From: Agromyces italicus DSM 16388
GTDB lineage: Bacteria; Actinomycetota; Actinomycetes; Actinomycetales; Microbacteriaceae
Direction of reading: 5' to 3'
Assembly: GCF_000421545.1 (NCBI RefSeq)
Contig: NZ_ATXF01000012.1
Location: 83,567-147,566 of the forward strand
DNA length: 64,000 nucleotides
In this document: in pieces, positions 26,488-35,278 of the stretch
Position numbering within the stretch: the stretch's first letter is position 1
Layout: every line of letters begins with the position of its first letter
Position numbers and translations under genes: made by a program
Notes under the pieces: model-generated
The model's input: the letters and a program-made list of their open reading frames with translations, nothing else
Databases searched by the model: none
What the model was told of the DNA's origin: nothing

Positions 26488-26570
26488 TCCGCGCGGTCCG
26501 ACCGGACCCGGCCCCTCCCGGAGTCCGCCTCGGGCCTCGACCTTGTCGGCGGCGGATGCCACCATGAGGC

Positions 26571-27668
26571 ATGCCACAGATCGTTCCGCCCTACTTGCTC
26601 GATCGCATCGCCGACGCGGGCGCCGAGCGCTTCCCGCTCGCCGCCGAAGCGGCCCGGCGCTCGTTGCTCCACGATGCACCACGGCGAGCACTGCGCGGAG
26701 CGCCGCCGATCATGCCACTGCCGCGCGACGACGACGAACTGCCGACCGTCCTGCCCGACGCCCCGTCGACGCCCGACCGTCGAATCTCCGACGCCGGGGG
26801 CCGTGAGACCCTGCCCGGTCGCCTCGTGCGGCGCGAGGACGAGCCGGCGACCGGCGACGAGTCGGTCGACGACGCCTACGACGGCCTCGGCGACACGCAC
26901 CGACTCTTCGACCGGGTGTTCGGCCGCGACTCGATCGACGGCGCCGGCATGCCGCTCGAAGCGACCGTGCACTTCGGCCGACGCTACGACAACGCCTTCT
27001 GGGACGGCGAGCGCATGGTCTTCGGCGACGGCGACGGCGAGGTGTTCCGTGGCTTCACCGACTCGCTCAGCGTGATCGGCCACGAACTCGCGCACGGCGT
27101 CACCGAGCACACCGCCGGCCTGCGCTACCAGGGGCAGTCGGGCGCGCTGAACGAGCACGTCTCCGACGCGTTCGGCGCGCTCGTCGAGCAGTACGCCCTC
27201 GGCCAGGACGCGGGCGCCGCCACCTGGCTCATCGGCGAGGGCATCTTCACCGACGAGGTCGAGGGGCGGGCGCTCCGCTCGATGATCGAGCCGGGCACGG
27301 CCTACGACGACGACGTGCTCGGCCGCGACCCGCAGCCCGACCATATGCGCGACTACATCGACACCGCCGACGACAACGGCGGCGTGCACCTGAACTCCGG
27401 CATCCCGAACCGGGCGTTCGCGCTCGCCGCCCGCGAGCTCGACGGCTTCGCGTGGGAGCACGTGGGGCGCATCTGGTACGACGCGCTCACCTCGGGGCGA
27501 CTGGGCCGCGACGCCACCTTCGCCGAGTTCGCGGCCGAGACCGTGCGAACCGCCGAAGCACGCTTCGGGGCCGGCTCGCGCGAAGCCCGTGCCGTCGAGC
27601 GCGGTTGGCAGGCCGTGGGCGTGCCGGGAGAGCCGAGCGAGCAGGCGGCCGGGGCCGCAGCGGAGTAG
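26571..27668 (+). CDS. Protealysin-like M4 (thermolysin family) metalloprotease
   Basis: A 365-residue M4 metalloprotease. Zinc ligands are His171 and His175 in HELAH with the catalytic Glu172, and Glu195 in NEHVSDAFG. The transition-state His is in NGGVHLNSGIPNRAF. There is no signal peptide; instead a short propeptide of about 60-100 residues (start MPQIVPPYLLDRIA) is of the protealysin type. Such enzymes often mature themselves inside the cell and may be released without Sec. The next gene encodes an emfourin-like inhibitor of M4 proteases, forming a protease-inhibitor pair. Confidence 0.92.
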   Translation: MPQIVPPYLLDRIADAGAERFPLAAEAARRSLLHDAPRRALRGAPPIMPLPRDDDELPTVLPDAPSTPDRRISDAGGRETLPGRLVRREDEPATGDESVDDAYDGLGDTHRLFDRVFGRDSIDGAGMPLEATVHFGRRYDNAFWDGERMVFGDGDGEVFRGFTDSLSVIGHELAHGVTEHTAGLRYQGQSGALNEHVSDAFGALVEQYALGQDAGAATWLIGEGIFTDEVEGRALRSMIEPGTAYDDDVLGRDPQPDHMRDYIDTADDNGGVHLNSGIPNRAFALAARELDGFAWEHVGRIWYDALTSGRLGRDATFAEFAAETVRTAEARFGAGSREARAVERGWQAVGVPGEPSEQAAGAAAE

Positions 27669-27671
27669 CAT
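27666..27671 (+). promoter_or_regulatory. -10-like hexamer before the inhibitor gene
   Basis: TAGCAT, overlapping the protease stop codon TAG, ends 8 nt before the ATG at 27680. The inhibitor could be expressed on its own leaderless mRNA. Confidence 0.35.
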
Positions 27672-27679
27672 CCAGCTCG

Positions 27680-28006
27680 ATGGATGTCATCGTGCAGCGC
27701 AGCGGCGGTCTCGCAGGCGCCCGCCTCACCTGGGAGGTGCGCGTCGACGAGCAGCCCGACCCCGACGAGTGGTACATCCTCATCGAGGAGATCCCGTGGG
27801 GCGAGCCGCCGCCGGTGCCGCCCGAACCCGACCGATTCGTCTATCGCATCGAGTGCCCGCCGAACGAGGCGACCCTCGCCGAGCGTCAGCTCACAGGGCC
27901 GTGGCGTCAGCTCGTCGATCGGGTGCAGGAGGCGACGGATCCGAAGCGGAACGCCCCGCTGCCGGGCGACCCGCGCGAAGCTTCGCGACGACGCCCCACG
28001 CGATGA
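27680..28006 (+). CDS. Emfourin-type inhibitor of the adjacent M4 protease
   Basis: A 108-residue protein starting MDVIVQRSGGLAGARLTWEV, which matches the RSGGFAG-type signature of emfourin, the protein inhibitor of protealysin. It has no signal peptide and would block the protease in the cytosol. It starts 11 bp after the protease stop, the standard gene order for these pairs. The last 38 codons overlap the end of the convergent YhhN gene by 116 bp. Identification rests on the motif and the neighbour. Confidence 0.82.
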   Translation: MDVIVQRSGGLAGARLTWEVRVDEQPDPDEWYILIEEIPWGEPPPVPPEPDRFVYRIECPPNEATLAERQLTGPWRQLVDRVQEATDPKRNAPLPGDPREASRRRPTR

Positions 28007-28616
28007 ACCCCTGCGCGGCGAGGTAGCTCGACATCACCACGAAGTCGTGCGCGGCGAACTCGTACCCGGGCAGGAACCGGCCGAGCGCGAGCACCGAGTC
28101 GGAGACGACGAAGAACGCGCCACCGAGTGCGATCCACCCGCCGTGCATCGACGCGCTCGTCGCCATCAGGCCGATCGCGATCGCATAGGCGACGATCGGC
28201 GCGGAGAGCATGCCGGCGTGCGGCAGCAGGAGGCCGAGCATGACGATCACCCACGCCCAGTAGACGTACGACCACGCCGGAGGTCGGCGGCGGGTACGCG
28301 GCAGCCGCAGGAAGAGCACGATGTAGACGACGTGCGCGAGGAGGAACGATGCGAGGCCGGCGGCGAACCATCCGTCGCCGCGGAAGGTGAGCAGGACGTC
28401 GCCGCCCCAGGAGAAGGCGATCCCTCCGAGGAGGAGCATCGGCATCCCGCCGGCCGGGCGCTCGGGCCGCGCCGGGCGCATGAGGAGGACGACCGCGAGG
28501 GCGAGGAGCGGCATGAGCAGCGATTTCGTCGCCGTCACGCTCCAGTCGGGGCCTACGTACTGGAGGACGAGGTGGATCGCGGAGACCACGAGGTATGGGG
28601 CGAATGCGGGCAGCAC
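27891..28616 (-). CDS. YhhN family membrane protein (lysoplasmalogenase-like)
   Basis: A 241-residue protein with about eight membrane helices of the YhhN/TMEM86 family, whose animal members cleave the vinyl-ether bond of lysoplasmalogens. Typical segments are KSLLMPLLALAVVLL, GGIAFSWGGDVLLTF and FVVSDSVLALGRF, with Asp residues that probably form the active site. The GTG start at 28616 has TACGCT 6 nt upstream. The last 30 residues form a Pro/Ala/Arg tail that extends past the usual end and overlaps the inhibitor gene on the other strand. Confidence 0.85.
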   Translation of the reverse strand: MLPAFAPYLVVSAIHLVLQYVGPDWSVTATKSLLMPLLALAVVLLMRPARPERPAGGMPMLLLGGIAFSWGGDVLLTFRGDGWFAAGLASFLLAHVVYIVLFLRLPRTRRRPPAWSYVYWAWVIVMLGLLLPHAGMLSAPIVAYAIAIGLMATSASMHGGWIALGGAFFVVSDSVLALGRFLPGYEFAAHDFVVMSSYLAAQGFIAWGVVAKLRAGRPAAGRSASDPSPPAPDRRADATAL

Positions 28617-28622
28617 CCCCGA

Positions 28623-28628
28623 AGCGTA
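28623..28628 (-). promoter_or_regulatory. -10-like hexamer for a leaderless mRNA (GTG start)
   Basis: TACGCT on the minus strand ends 6 nt before the GTG at 28616. Confidence 0.45.
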
Positions 28629-28640
28629 GCCCAGGGACGA

Positions 28641-28674
28641 CGACGGCCGGTGGGCTCGCGCCCACCGGCCGTCG
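28641..28674 (-). terminator. Terminator of the FKBP gene
   Basis: CGACGGCCGGTGGGC, loop TCGC, GCCCACCGGCCGTCG: a perfect 15-bp stem 16 bp past the stop codon. Confidence 0.88.
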
Positions 28675-28689
28675 GAGTCTCGGGGTGGT

Positions 28690-29061
28690 TCAGCTCACGC
28701 CGAGCAGGTCGATCACGAAGATCAGGGTCTTGCCCGAGAGCTGGTGCCCGCCGCCCGCGGGGCCGTAGGCCTTGTGCGGGGGCACCGTGAGCTTGCGGCG
28801 GCCGCCGACCTTCATACCGGGGATGCCCTCCTGCCAGCCGGAGATGAGCGCCTGGAGCGGGAAGTTGATCGACTGGCTGCGACTCCACGAGGAGTCGAAC
28901 TCCTCGCCGCTGTCGTACTCGACGCCGAGGTAGTGCACGTCGACCGTCGATCCGGCGGTCGCCTCGGCGCCGTCGCCGACGACGATGTCCTCGATGAGGA
29001 GGTCTGCGGGAGCCGGGCCCTCGGGGGCGTCGATCTCGGGCTTGCTGTTCGTATCGGTCAT
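28690..29061 (-). CDS. FKBP-type peptidyl-prolyl cis-trans isomerase
   Basis: A 123-residue cytosolic FKBP. The binding-pocket residues are visible in VDVHYLGVEYDSGEEFDSSW, LISGWQEGIPGMKVGGRRKL, HKAYGP and LIFVIDLLGV. Normal single-domain length after a charged start of about 20 residues. It speeds proline isomerisation during folding. Single gene with a strong terminator. Confidence 0.93.
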   Translation of the reverse strand: MTDTNSKPEIDAPEGPAPADLLIEDIVVGDGAEATAGSTVDVHYLGVEYDSGEEFDSSWSRSQSINFPLQALISGWQEGIPGMKVGGRRKLTVPPHKAYGPAGGGHQLSGKTLIFVIDLLGVS

Positions 29062-29157
29062 GCCTCAAGTTGAGCAGGTTCCCTGCGCCCTCGCAATCGC
29101 GGACAACCGTCCACCCTGCTCTTGCGCTGACTGCGAACACGTTGCACTCTGGAATCC

Positions 29158-29217
29158 AAGAACTCGTCGCCCCGTAGAGATGTCGGCAGTGCCACACCAC
29201 AGGGCGGCGAGTTTCTT
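29158..29217. repeat. Inverted repeat upstream of the FKBP gene
   Basis: AAGAACTCGTCGCCC (29158-29172) and GGGCGGCGAGTTTCTT (29202-29217) are near-complementary, with one mismatch and one extra base, around a 29-nt loop. It lies in the 180-bp gap between the PrsW stop and the FKBP start. It may terminate the PrsW gene, as the right arm starts 24 bp past its stop codon, or it may be a small relic. Confidence 0.45.
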
Positions 29218-29241
29218 CGTGCCGGCGAGGCTCGCCCGTGC

Positions 29242-30417
29242 TCAGCGCAGGAGCGCCTGCCGACCACCGACGATCGAGGCCAGCAGCGCGTGCTCGTCCG
29301 CCGCCGCGACGGCTCCTCCCTGTCCGGTCGCGATGCGCTGCCGGGCGAAGGCCAGGTGCGTGGCATCCGCGATCAGCCGCTTCATCGTCGCGGTGCGCGG
29401 CGGAAGCTGCGCGCGCGCCCACGCCTTCGCCTGCCGACGGCCCGCCGGGGTCGCGAGCAGTTCGACCTCGGCGTGGCTGAACCAGCCGACGGCCGCGTAC
29501 TCCGCCAGGCGGCGACGGGTGACGCGCACCTCCTGGCGACGGAGGTACAGAGTGATGAGGATCGCCGCGACGAAGATCGGCACCTGCACGGTGACGTACA
29601 GCGCGATCGCGTCGTCGCCCAGGGCGAGCGAGCCGTTCCAGAGGGCGTGCAACGCGATCGCGCCGGCGAGCCCCAGCAGGAACCAGCCGATGACGCCCGC
29701 GCCCCCGCCTCGCCGTGCGCCGATGCCGATGCAGAGGCCGGTGCACGCCGTGAACAGCACGTGCGCGAACGGTGAGAAGATGCCTCGCACCACGAAGGTC
29801 GCCCCGAGACTCTCGGCGCCGCCCTCGATGAGGGCCGACCCGAAGTAGATGATGTTCTCGGTGAAGGCGAAGCCGCCCGCGACCACCGCCGCATACACCA
29901 GGCCGTCGAGCGGCCCGTCGAACTGCCATCGGGCGAAGGCGAAGACGAGGAGCACCCCGAGGCCCTTCGCGAGTTCTTCGACGATGGGCGCCTGCACGAC
30001 GGCGCGGACGACCTCGTCGGCCGCGCCGCCGGGGTGCGAGTAGGCCACCGCGAGTTCGACGCCGAGGTCGACGATGAGGGCGATCGCGACCGAGACCGCT
30101 GCGCCCCAGAGGAACGCGAACCAGAGCGCGCCGCGCGGCTCGGGCTCCCAGCGGTCGACCCAGCGCACCGCGAGGAGCACGCCCGCGAGCGGCACGAGTG
30201 CGAGCAGCGAGCCGATCACGAGCACCGGGGCGCCGAGCGCGAGCGCGAGGTAGGCGACGACGAGGAGGCCGACGAGCCCGCCGATCACGATGCCGACGAT
30301 CGCGAAGACGCTGCCGCTGCCGTTGCGGCCGCGCACCGGCGCGGCCCATGCGGGCGGTGCCACCGCGGGCTGCGGGGCGACGGGGTATGGGGAGGGCCCT
30401 GGGGCGAGGTGGCTCAC
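29242..30417 (-). CDS. PrsW family intramembrane metalloprotease
   Basis: A 391-residue membrane protease with about nine helices after a Pro-rich cytosolic start. PrsW motifs are clear: APIVEELAKGL (EExxK), FAFTENIIYF, and His residues in FAHVLF and ALHALWNG. In Bacillus PrsW cleaves an anti-sigma factor; a similar signalling role is possible but unproven here. The GTG start at 30417 has TAGGCT 6 nt upstream. It begins 9 bp after the stop of the upstream FAD oxidase gene, but has its own -10. Confidence 0.88.
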   Translation of the reverse strand: MSHLAPGPSPYPVAPQPAVAPPAWAAPVRGRNGSGSVFAIVGIVIGGLVGLLVVAYLALALGAPVLVIGSLLALVPLAGVLLAVRWVDRWEPEPRGALWFAFLWGAAVSVAIALIVDLGVELAVAYSHPGGAADEVVRAVVQAPIVEELAKGLGVLLVFAFARWQFDGPLDGLVYAAVVAGGFAFTENIIYFGSALIEGGAESLGATFVVRGIFSPFAHVLFTACTGLCIGIGARRGGGAGVIGWFLLGLAGAIALHALWNGSLALGDDAIALYVTVQVPIFVAAILITLYLRRQEVRVTRRRLAEYAAVGWFSHAEVELLATPAGRRQAKAWARAQLPPRTATMKRLIADATHLAFARQRIATGQGGAVAAADEHALLASIVGGRQALLR

Positions 30418-30423
30418 GCGTGC

Positions 30424-30429
30424 AGCCTA
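30424..30429 (-). promoter_or_regulatory. -10-like hexamer for a leaderless mRNA (GTG start)
   Basis: TAGGCT on the minus strand ends 6 nt before the GTG at 30417; it overlaps the stop codon of the FAD oxidase gene. Confidence 0.45.
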
Positions 30430-31830
30430 GCGAGGGGCCTCGGCGGATGCCTCGAACATGACCCCCGGGTTCAGGATGCCCGTCGGGTCGAAGACCGCCT
30501 TGATGCCGCGCTGGAGTTCGAAGACGTCGTCGCCGAGCTCCTCGGCGAGCCAGCGCCGCTTCAGCACGCCGACGCCGTGCTCGCCCGTGAGCGTGCCGCC
30601 GAGCGCGACCGCCGCCCGGAACATCTCGTCGGCGGCCTGCCAGATGTGCGCGGGCACCTCATCGCCCGTGAACACGAAGTTCGGGTGCAGGTTGCCGTCG
30701 CCGGCGTGCGCGATCGTGGGGATCTCGACCCCGTGCCTCGCCGCGATCTCGTCGATGGCGCGGAACATCTCGGGCAGCTTCGATCGCGGCACCGCGACGT
30801 CTTCGATGAGCACCTGCCCGCTCGCCGCGAGCGCCGGGTGCATGGCCCGCCGGACGTCGAGCAGGCGCTCGCCGGTCGCCGCGTCGGTCGAGAGGGTGAC
30901 CCGGCCGCCTGCCTCGGCGAAGAGCTCGGCGATGCGAGCGGCCTCTGCGGTGGCGCCCGCGTCGTCGGTCTGCGCGATGAGGAACGTCTCGCCGGGCAGC
31001 ACCTGTTCGAGCGGGGTGCCGGTGAGTGCCTCCTCGCCGAGGTACGCCGCGACCCGCGCGACGACTCCCGCGTCCATGAGTTCGAGGATGGCGGGTCGGA
31101 TGCGGTCGGCGGTGACGGCGGCGCAGGCGGCCGCAGCAGAGGTCACGTCGGCGAAGGCGGCGGCGACGGTGACGGGAACGCCCTGGGTGATCGGGCGCAC
31201 GCGCACCGTCGCTTCGACGATGATGCCGAGCGTGCCCTCCGAACCGGTGAAGAGGGCCGTGAGGTCGTAGCCGGTGACGCCCTTGACCGTGCGGTGGCCG
31301 AGCCGGATCAGCCGGCCGTCGGCGAGCACGACCGCCACGCCGAGCACCGCTTCGCGGGTCACCCCGTACTTCGCGCAGAGCAGCCCGCCGGCGTTCGTCG
31401 CGATGTTGCCGCCCACCGAGGCGATCGCGCGGCTGGCGGGGTCGGGTGCGAACCAGAGTCCGAGAGGCGCGAGGGCGTCGTTGAGGTCGCCGTTGACCAC
31501 GCCGGGCTCGACGACGGCGAGCTCATCGGCCTCGGAGATCTCGAGGATGCGGTTCATGCGCGAGAGGTCGAGCACGATCGCCCCGGGGCTCGCGATCGCG
31601 CCGCCCGCGAGACCCGTGCCGGCGCCGCGCGGCACGACGGGGGTGCCGCTCGCGTGCGCGACGCGCATGAGCTTCTGCACCTCGTCGACCGAGGTCGCGT
31701 GCACGACGGCGAGCGGGGGCGTCGCGCTGCGCCACCCCGAGCGGTCTTCACGGGTCGCCTCGAGCACCCCGGCATCGAGTGAGACGGATGCCCCGAGGGC
31801 CTCTTGCAGCTGGGCGACGACGTGCGACAT
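30427..31830 (-). CDS. FAD-linked 2-hydroxyacid oxidase (GlcD/D-lactate dehydrogenase type)
   Basis: A 467-residue VAO-family flavoenzyme. The N-terminal FAD domain has [14 protein letters not shown], the [12 protein letters not shown] loop and [13 protein letters not shown]; the C-terminal FAD-oxidase C domain has [11 protein letters not shown] and [10 protein letters not shown]. It would oxidise a 2-hydroxyacid such as D-lactate or glycolate to the oxoacid. The ATG is preceded by GGAGGG, but TAGGGT also sits 6 nt upstream. It lies about 3 kb from the L-fucose genes, whose end products are pyruvate and L-lactate, but the stereochemistry of this enzyme is not known. Confidence 0.88.
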   Translation of the reverse strand: MSHVVAQLQEALGASVSLDAGVLEATREDRSGWRSATPPLAVVHATSVDEVQKLMRVAHASGTPVVPRGAGTGLAGGAIASPGAIVLDLSRMNRILEISEADELAVVEPGVVNGDLNDALAPLGLWFAPDPASRAIASVGGNIATNAGGLLCAKYGVTREAVLGVAVVLADGRLIRLGHRTVKGVTGYDLTALFTGSEGTLGIIVEATVRVRPITQGVPVTVAAAFADVTSAAAACAAVTADRIRPAILELMDAGVVARVAAYLGEEALTGTPLEQVLPGETFLIAQTDDAGATAEAARIAELFAEAGGRVTLSTDAATGERLLDVRRAMHPALAASGQVLIEDVAVPRSKLPEMFRAIDEIAARHGVEIPTIAHAGDGNLHPNFVFTGDEVPAHIWQAADEMFRAAVALGGTLTGEHGVGVLKRRWLAEELGDDVFELQRGIKAVFDPTGILNPGVMFEASAEAPR

Positions 31831-31836
31831 CCCTCC

Positions 31837-31842
31837 ACCCTA
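31837..31842 (-). promoter_or_regulatory. -10-like hexamer upstream of the FAD oxidase gene
   Basis: TAGGGT ends 6 nt before the ATG at 31830; the gap (GGAGGG) also resembles a ribosome site, so either start mode is possible. Confidence 0.35.
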
Positions 31843-31904
31843 GCCACGCGGGCCGAGTCCGATTTCCGCCAGTCGCTGTCGGCGGGGCGTGCGAGGCTGG
31901 GGCC

Positions 31905-33479
31905 ATGCCCGTCGAAGCCCTCCGCACAGATCCGCTCGCCGACCCCGTCTTCGCCGAACGGTATCGGGCCATGCGGGCGCGCGACGCCCGGTTCGACGGC
32001 CAGTTCATCACCGGAGTGCACTCGACCGGCATCTACTGCCGGCCGAGCTGCCCCGCGGTCGCACCGAAGGCGCAGAATGTGAGTTTCTACCTCACGGCCG
32101 CCGCCGCGCACGAGGCGGGCCTCCGAGCCTGCAAGCGCTGCCTGCCCGACGCGGTGCCGGGCTCCCCCGAGTGGGACCTGCGCGACGACCTCGCCGCCCG
32201 CGCGATGCGCCTCATCGCCGACGGCGTCGTCGAGCGCGAGGGCGTGCCCGGTCTCGCGGCGCACCTCGGGTACACCAGCCGACACCTCACCCGCGTGCTC
32301 ACCGCCGAGCTCGGCGCAGGTCCCCTGGCGCTCGCCAGGGCCCACCGCGCGCAGACCGCGCGGGCCTTGCTCACCTCGACGTCGATGCCCGCAGCCGACA
32401 TCGCATTCGCCTCGGGCTTCGGCAGCATCCGCCAGTTCAACGACACCGTGCGCGAGGTGTACGAGCGAAGCCCCCTCGAACTGCGGGCGGCCGCGCGCCT
32501 CGGCGAGCGGCGCGAGCGCGCCGGCGACGGGGTGGTGCGACTGCGACTGCCCGCCCGTGCCCCGTTCGACGCGGCCGGGGTCTTCGGCTGGCTCGCGGCC
32601 CGCGCGGTCGACGGGGTCGAGTCGGCCACCCCCGGTCGCTACGCCCGCACCCTGCGGCTGCCCGCCGGTCCCGCCGTCGTCGCCTTCACGCCGAGCCACG
32701 ACCGTTCCCCCGCCATCGAGGTCGAGGCCCGGCTCACGAGCCTCGCCGATCTGCCGCCGCTCGTCGCCCGCGTCCGACGCCTGTTCGACCTCGACGCCGA
32801 CGCCGTCGCGATCGATGAGATGCTCGCGGCCGACCCCGCGCTCGCCGCAACCGTCGCAGCGACCCCCGGCATCCGCGTGCCGGGGGCCCTCGACCCCCAC
32901 GAACTCGTCTTCCGGGCGCTCATCGGCCAGCAGATCTCGGTGAAGGCGGCACGCACGGCGCTCACCCGGCTCGCGGCAGAACTCGGCGAGCCGCTGGCCA
33001 TCCGAGGTGAAGCGGCCGGCGGCGAGGCTGCCGGCTGCGAGGCCGCGGGCACTGGGTCGACCGGCGCTGCGCACCGGACCGATGCGCTCGTGCGATTGTT
33101 CCCGACAACCGCCGCGATCGCCGCTCGCGGCGGCGAGGTGCTCCGCGGGCCCGCCGCGCGCATCCGCACGATCGTCGACGTCGCCGAGCGGCTCGCCTCG
33201 GGCGAGCTCGTGGTCTCGGCCGATCGCGACCGCGGCGACCTCGTGCGCGATCTCCTCCTCATCCCGGGCATCGGCCCGTGGACGGCGGGCTACGTCGCCA
33301 TGCGGGTCACTCGCGCCCCGGACGTGCTGCTCACGAGCGATCTCGCCCTGCGGGCGGGGGCGGGCCGGCTCGGGCTGCCGGCCACCGCACCGGCGCTCGA
33401 CGAGTTCGGGGCGCGGTGGGCACCGTGGCGCAGCTACGCCTCGATGCATCTGTGGCGCGCCGCCGCCGCAGAGATCTGA
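31905..33479 (+). CDS. Ada-AlkA fusion: methylphosphotriester sensor and 3-methyladenine glycosylase
   Basis: A 524-residue DNA repair and regulatory fusion. Residues 15-85 are an Ada zinc domain with Cys45, Cys49, Cys76 and Cys79 ([14 protein letters not shown]), one of which takes the methyl group. Residues 95-205 are an AraC-type helix-turn-helix pair ([24 protein letters not shown]). From about 215 on is an AlkA-type HhH-GPD glycosylase with [15 protein letters not shown] and the catalytic Asp in [10 protein letters not shown] repeated Gly-Glu-Ala-Ala-Gly linker interrupts the glycosylase around residue 370. It would both induce and carry out alkylation repair. Confidence 0.9.
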   Translation: MPVEALRTDPLADPVFAERYRAMRARDARFDGQFITGVHSTGIYCRPSCPAVAPKAQNVSFYLTAAAAHEAGLRACKRCLPDAVPGSPEWDLRDDLAARAMRLIADGVVEREGVPGLAAHLGYTSRHLTRVLTAELGAGPLALARAHRAQTARALLTSTSMPAADIAFASGFGSIRQFNDTVREVYERSPLELRAAARLGERRERAGDGVVRLRLPARAPFDAAGVFGWLAARAVDGVESATPGRYARTLRLPAGPAVVAFTPSHDRSPAIEVEARLTSLADLPPLVARVRRLFDLDADAVAIDEMLAADPALAATVAATPGIRVPGALDPHELVFRALIGQQISVKAARTALTRLAAELGEPLAIRGEAAGGEAAGCEAAGTGSTGAAHRTDALVRLFPTTAAIAARGGEVLRGPAARIRTIVDVAERLASGELVVSADRDRGDLVRDLLLIPGIGPWTAGYVAMRVTRAPDVLLTSDLALRAGAGRLGLPATAPALDEFGARWAPWRSYASMHLWRAAAAEI

Positions 33480-33484
33480 TGTCT
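33473..33484. promoter_or_regulatory. Candidate GntR operator upstream of its own gene
   Basis: GATCTGATGTCT keeps the core ATC-N-GATGT found at the L-fucose promoters and lies 26 bp before the GntR start codon, overlapping the stop codon of the repair gene. Confidence 0.35.
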
Positions 33485-33497
33485 GGCCCGCTCGCGG

Positions 33498-33503
33498 TAC
33501 GAT
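33498..33503 (+). promoter_or_regulatory. -10-like hexamer for a leaderless mRNA
   Basis: TACGAT ends 6 nt before the ATG at 33510. Confidence 0.5.
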
Positions 33504-33509
33504 TCGGGC

Positions 33510-34181
33510 ATGGCCGTCACCGACGAAGCGATCCTGCGCATCAAAGAGATGATCCTTTCGGGCGAGTTGGCGCCGGGCGACCGGCTCCCTCCCGAGAAGG
33601 AGCTGAGCGAGCGACTCGGCCTCTCCCGGTCCTCGCTGCGCGAGGCGGTCAAGGCGCTCGAGGTCATCCGTGTGCTCGACGTGCGGCGCGGCGACGGCAC
33701 CTACGTCACGAGCCTCGAGCCGCGTCTGCTGCTCGAGGCCATGTCCTTCGTCGTCGACCTGCACGACGATCACTCGGTGCTCGAGATCTTCGCCGTACGC
33801 CGGATCCTCGAGCCGGCCGCAGCATCGCTCGCGGCGCGCCACGCCGGCGAGGCGGAGCTCGAGCGGCTCCGCGAGTCGGTCGCCGGCGTCGACCATGCCG
33901 CCGACGTCGAGAGCCTCGTCGACCACGACCTCGAGTTCCACCGGGGCATCGCCGATGCCACGGGCAACAGCTACCTTGCGAGCCTCATCGACTCGCTCTC
34001 GAGCCACACGGTACGTGCCCGCATCTGGCGCGGCATCACCCAGGAGAGCGCGGTGGAGCGCACGCTCCAGGAGCACCATGCGATCCTCGATGCGATCGCC
34101 GCCGGCGACGCCGAACTCGCGTCGGCGCTGACCGTCGTGCACGTCAGCGGCGTCGAACAGTGGCTCCGCTCGGCGCTCTGA
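33510..34181 (+). CDS. GntR/FadR (FCD) regulator, likely of the L-fucose cluster
   Basis: A 223-residue FadR-type regulator. The winged helix-turn-helix is at residues 5-70 (PPEKELSERLGLSRSSLREAV, then RRGDGTYV), and the FCD ligand domain at about 85-215 has the metal-binding pattern D-x-x-x-H in DHDLEFHRGIA and later His residues in EHHAIL and VVHVSG. FCD domains usually sense sugar acids or other carboxylates. It sits at the edge of, and convergent with, the ABC-importer end of the L-fucose genes. Three related palindromes upstream of this gene and of the pathway promoters support the assignment. Confidence 0.87.
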   Translation: MAVTDEAILRIKEMILSGELAPGDRLPPEKELSERLGLSRSSLREAVKALEVIRVLDVRRGDGTYVTSLEPRLLLEAMSFVVDLHDDHSVLEIFAVRRILEPAAASLAARHAGEAELERLRESVAGVDHAADVESLVDHDLEFHRGIADATGNSYLASLIDSLSSHTVRARIWRGITQESAVERTLQEHHAILDAIAAGDAELASALTVVHVSGVEQWLRSAL

Positions 34182-34247
34182 CTCGCTGAGCGCACCCCGC
34201 CCACCGCTGAGCGCACCCGTCCCGGTGCCGCCCGCGGACACGAACGA

Positions 34248-34273
34248 GGGGCGCCGGCCGAAGCCGACGCCCC
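34248..34273 (-). terminator. Terminator of the sugar ABC operon
   Basis: GGGGCGCCGGC, loop CGAA, GCCGACGCCCC: an 11-bp stem with one mismatch, 15 bp past the solute-binding protein stop. Confidence 0.75.
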
Positions 34274-34288
34274 CGAGTCATCCGATCG

Positions 34289-35278
34289 TCACTCGTAGAG
34301 GACGGCCTGGATCTCCTCGTCGTCGATGTTCGTCGCGTCGTACCAGTAGAAGCCCGTGTCGATGGTCGTCGGCAGCTCCTCGCCGTTGATCGCCTCGACC
34401 GCGGCCTTGACCGTCTCGTAGCCGATGCCGATCGGGTTCTGGGTGATGGCGCCGGTCATGAGGCCGTCGCGGATCGCGTCCATCTGCGCCTTGCCCGAGT
34501 CGAAGCCGACGACGGCGAGCGTCGAGGCATCGATGCCGAGCTCCTTGACCGCCTGCACGACGCCGATCGCCGAGCCCTCGTTCGAGCCGTAGATGCCCTT
34601 GAGGTCGGGGTGGGCCGCGAGGATCGCCTTGGCGAGGTCGGCCGACTTCGCCTGGTCGCCGCCGCCGTACTGGATGTCGACGATCTCGATCTCGGGCTCG
34701 TTCTCCTCCATGTACGACACGAAGCCGTCACGGCGCTGCTGGCCGGTGACCGAGGTCTGGTCGTGCACGACGAGCGCGACCTTGCCCTTGTGGTCGATCG
34801 CATCGGCCATGTGCTTGGCGGCCTCCGCGGCGGCGGCGAGGTTGTCGGTCGCGGCGGTCGTGAGCGGGATGTCGCTCTCGACGCCCGAGTCGAACGCGAT
34901 GACCGGGATGTTCGAGTCCTTCGCCTGCTGCAGCAGCGGGCCGGCGGCCTGGCTGTCGAGCGCGGCGAAGCCGATCGCGGCAGGGTTCTTGTCGAGCGCG
35001 GTCTGCAGCATCTGGATCTGCTGGTCGACATCCGCCTCGGTGTCGGGGCCCTCGAAAGTGATCTCGACGTCGAATTCCTCGGCCGCCTGCTCGGCGCCGG
35101 TCTTCACGGCCTGCCAGAACTGGTGCTGGAATCCCTTCGAGACGAGGGCGACGTACGGCTTGTCGCCGCCCGAGTCGCCGCCCGAGGCCGTGTCTCCGCC
35201 GTCGCCGGCGCAGCCGGCGAGGATGAGGGCGGCGGCGACGGCGCCGACGACGGCGCCCATCGTGCGCTTCTTGAACAT
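34289..35278 (-). CDS. Sugar ABC transporter solute-binding lipoprotein (RbsB-like)
   Basis: A 329-residue lipoprotein of the ribose/LacI-type binding-protein family. The signal peptide ends in the lipobox LAGC with lipidated Cys23, followed by a Gly/Asp/Ser linker. Two Rossmann-like lobes are marked by VALVSKGFQHQFWQAVK and VVGFDSGKAQMDAI. The ATG at 35278 is chosen because AAGGA lies 6-7 nt upstream; the GTG at 35284 has no spacing for it. It is the last gene of the importer operon, after an unusual C/A-rich leader. Ligand inferred as L-fucose from context. Confidence 0.9.
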   Translation of the reverse strand: MFKKRTMGAVVGAVAAALILAGCAGDGGDTASGGDSGGDKPYVALVSKGFQHQFWQAVKTGAEQAAEEFDVEITFEGPDTEADVDQQIQMLQTALDKNPAAIGFAALDSQAAGPLLQQAKDSNIPVIAFDSGVESDIPLTTAATDNLAAAAEAAKHMADAIDHKGKVALVVHDQTSVTGQQRRDGFVSYMEENEPEIEIVDIQYGGGDQAKSADLAKAILAAHPDLKGIYGSNEGSAIGVVQAVKELGIDASTLAVVGFDSGKAQMDAIRDGLMTGAITQNPIGIGYETVKAAVEAINGEELPTTIDTGFYWYDATNIDDEEIQAVLYE

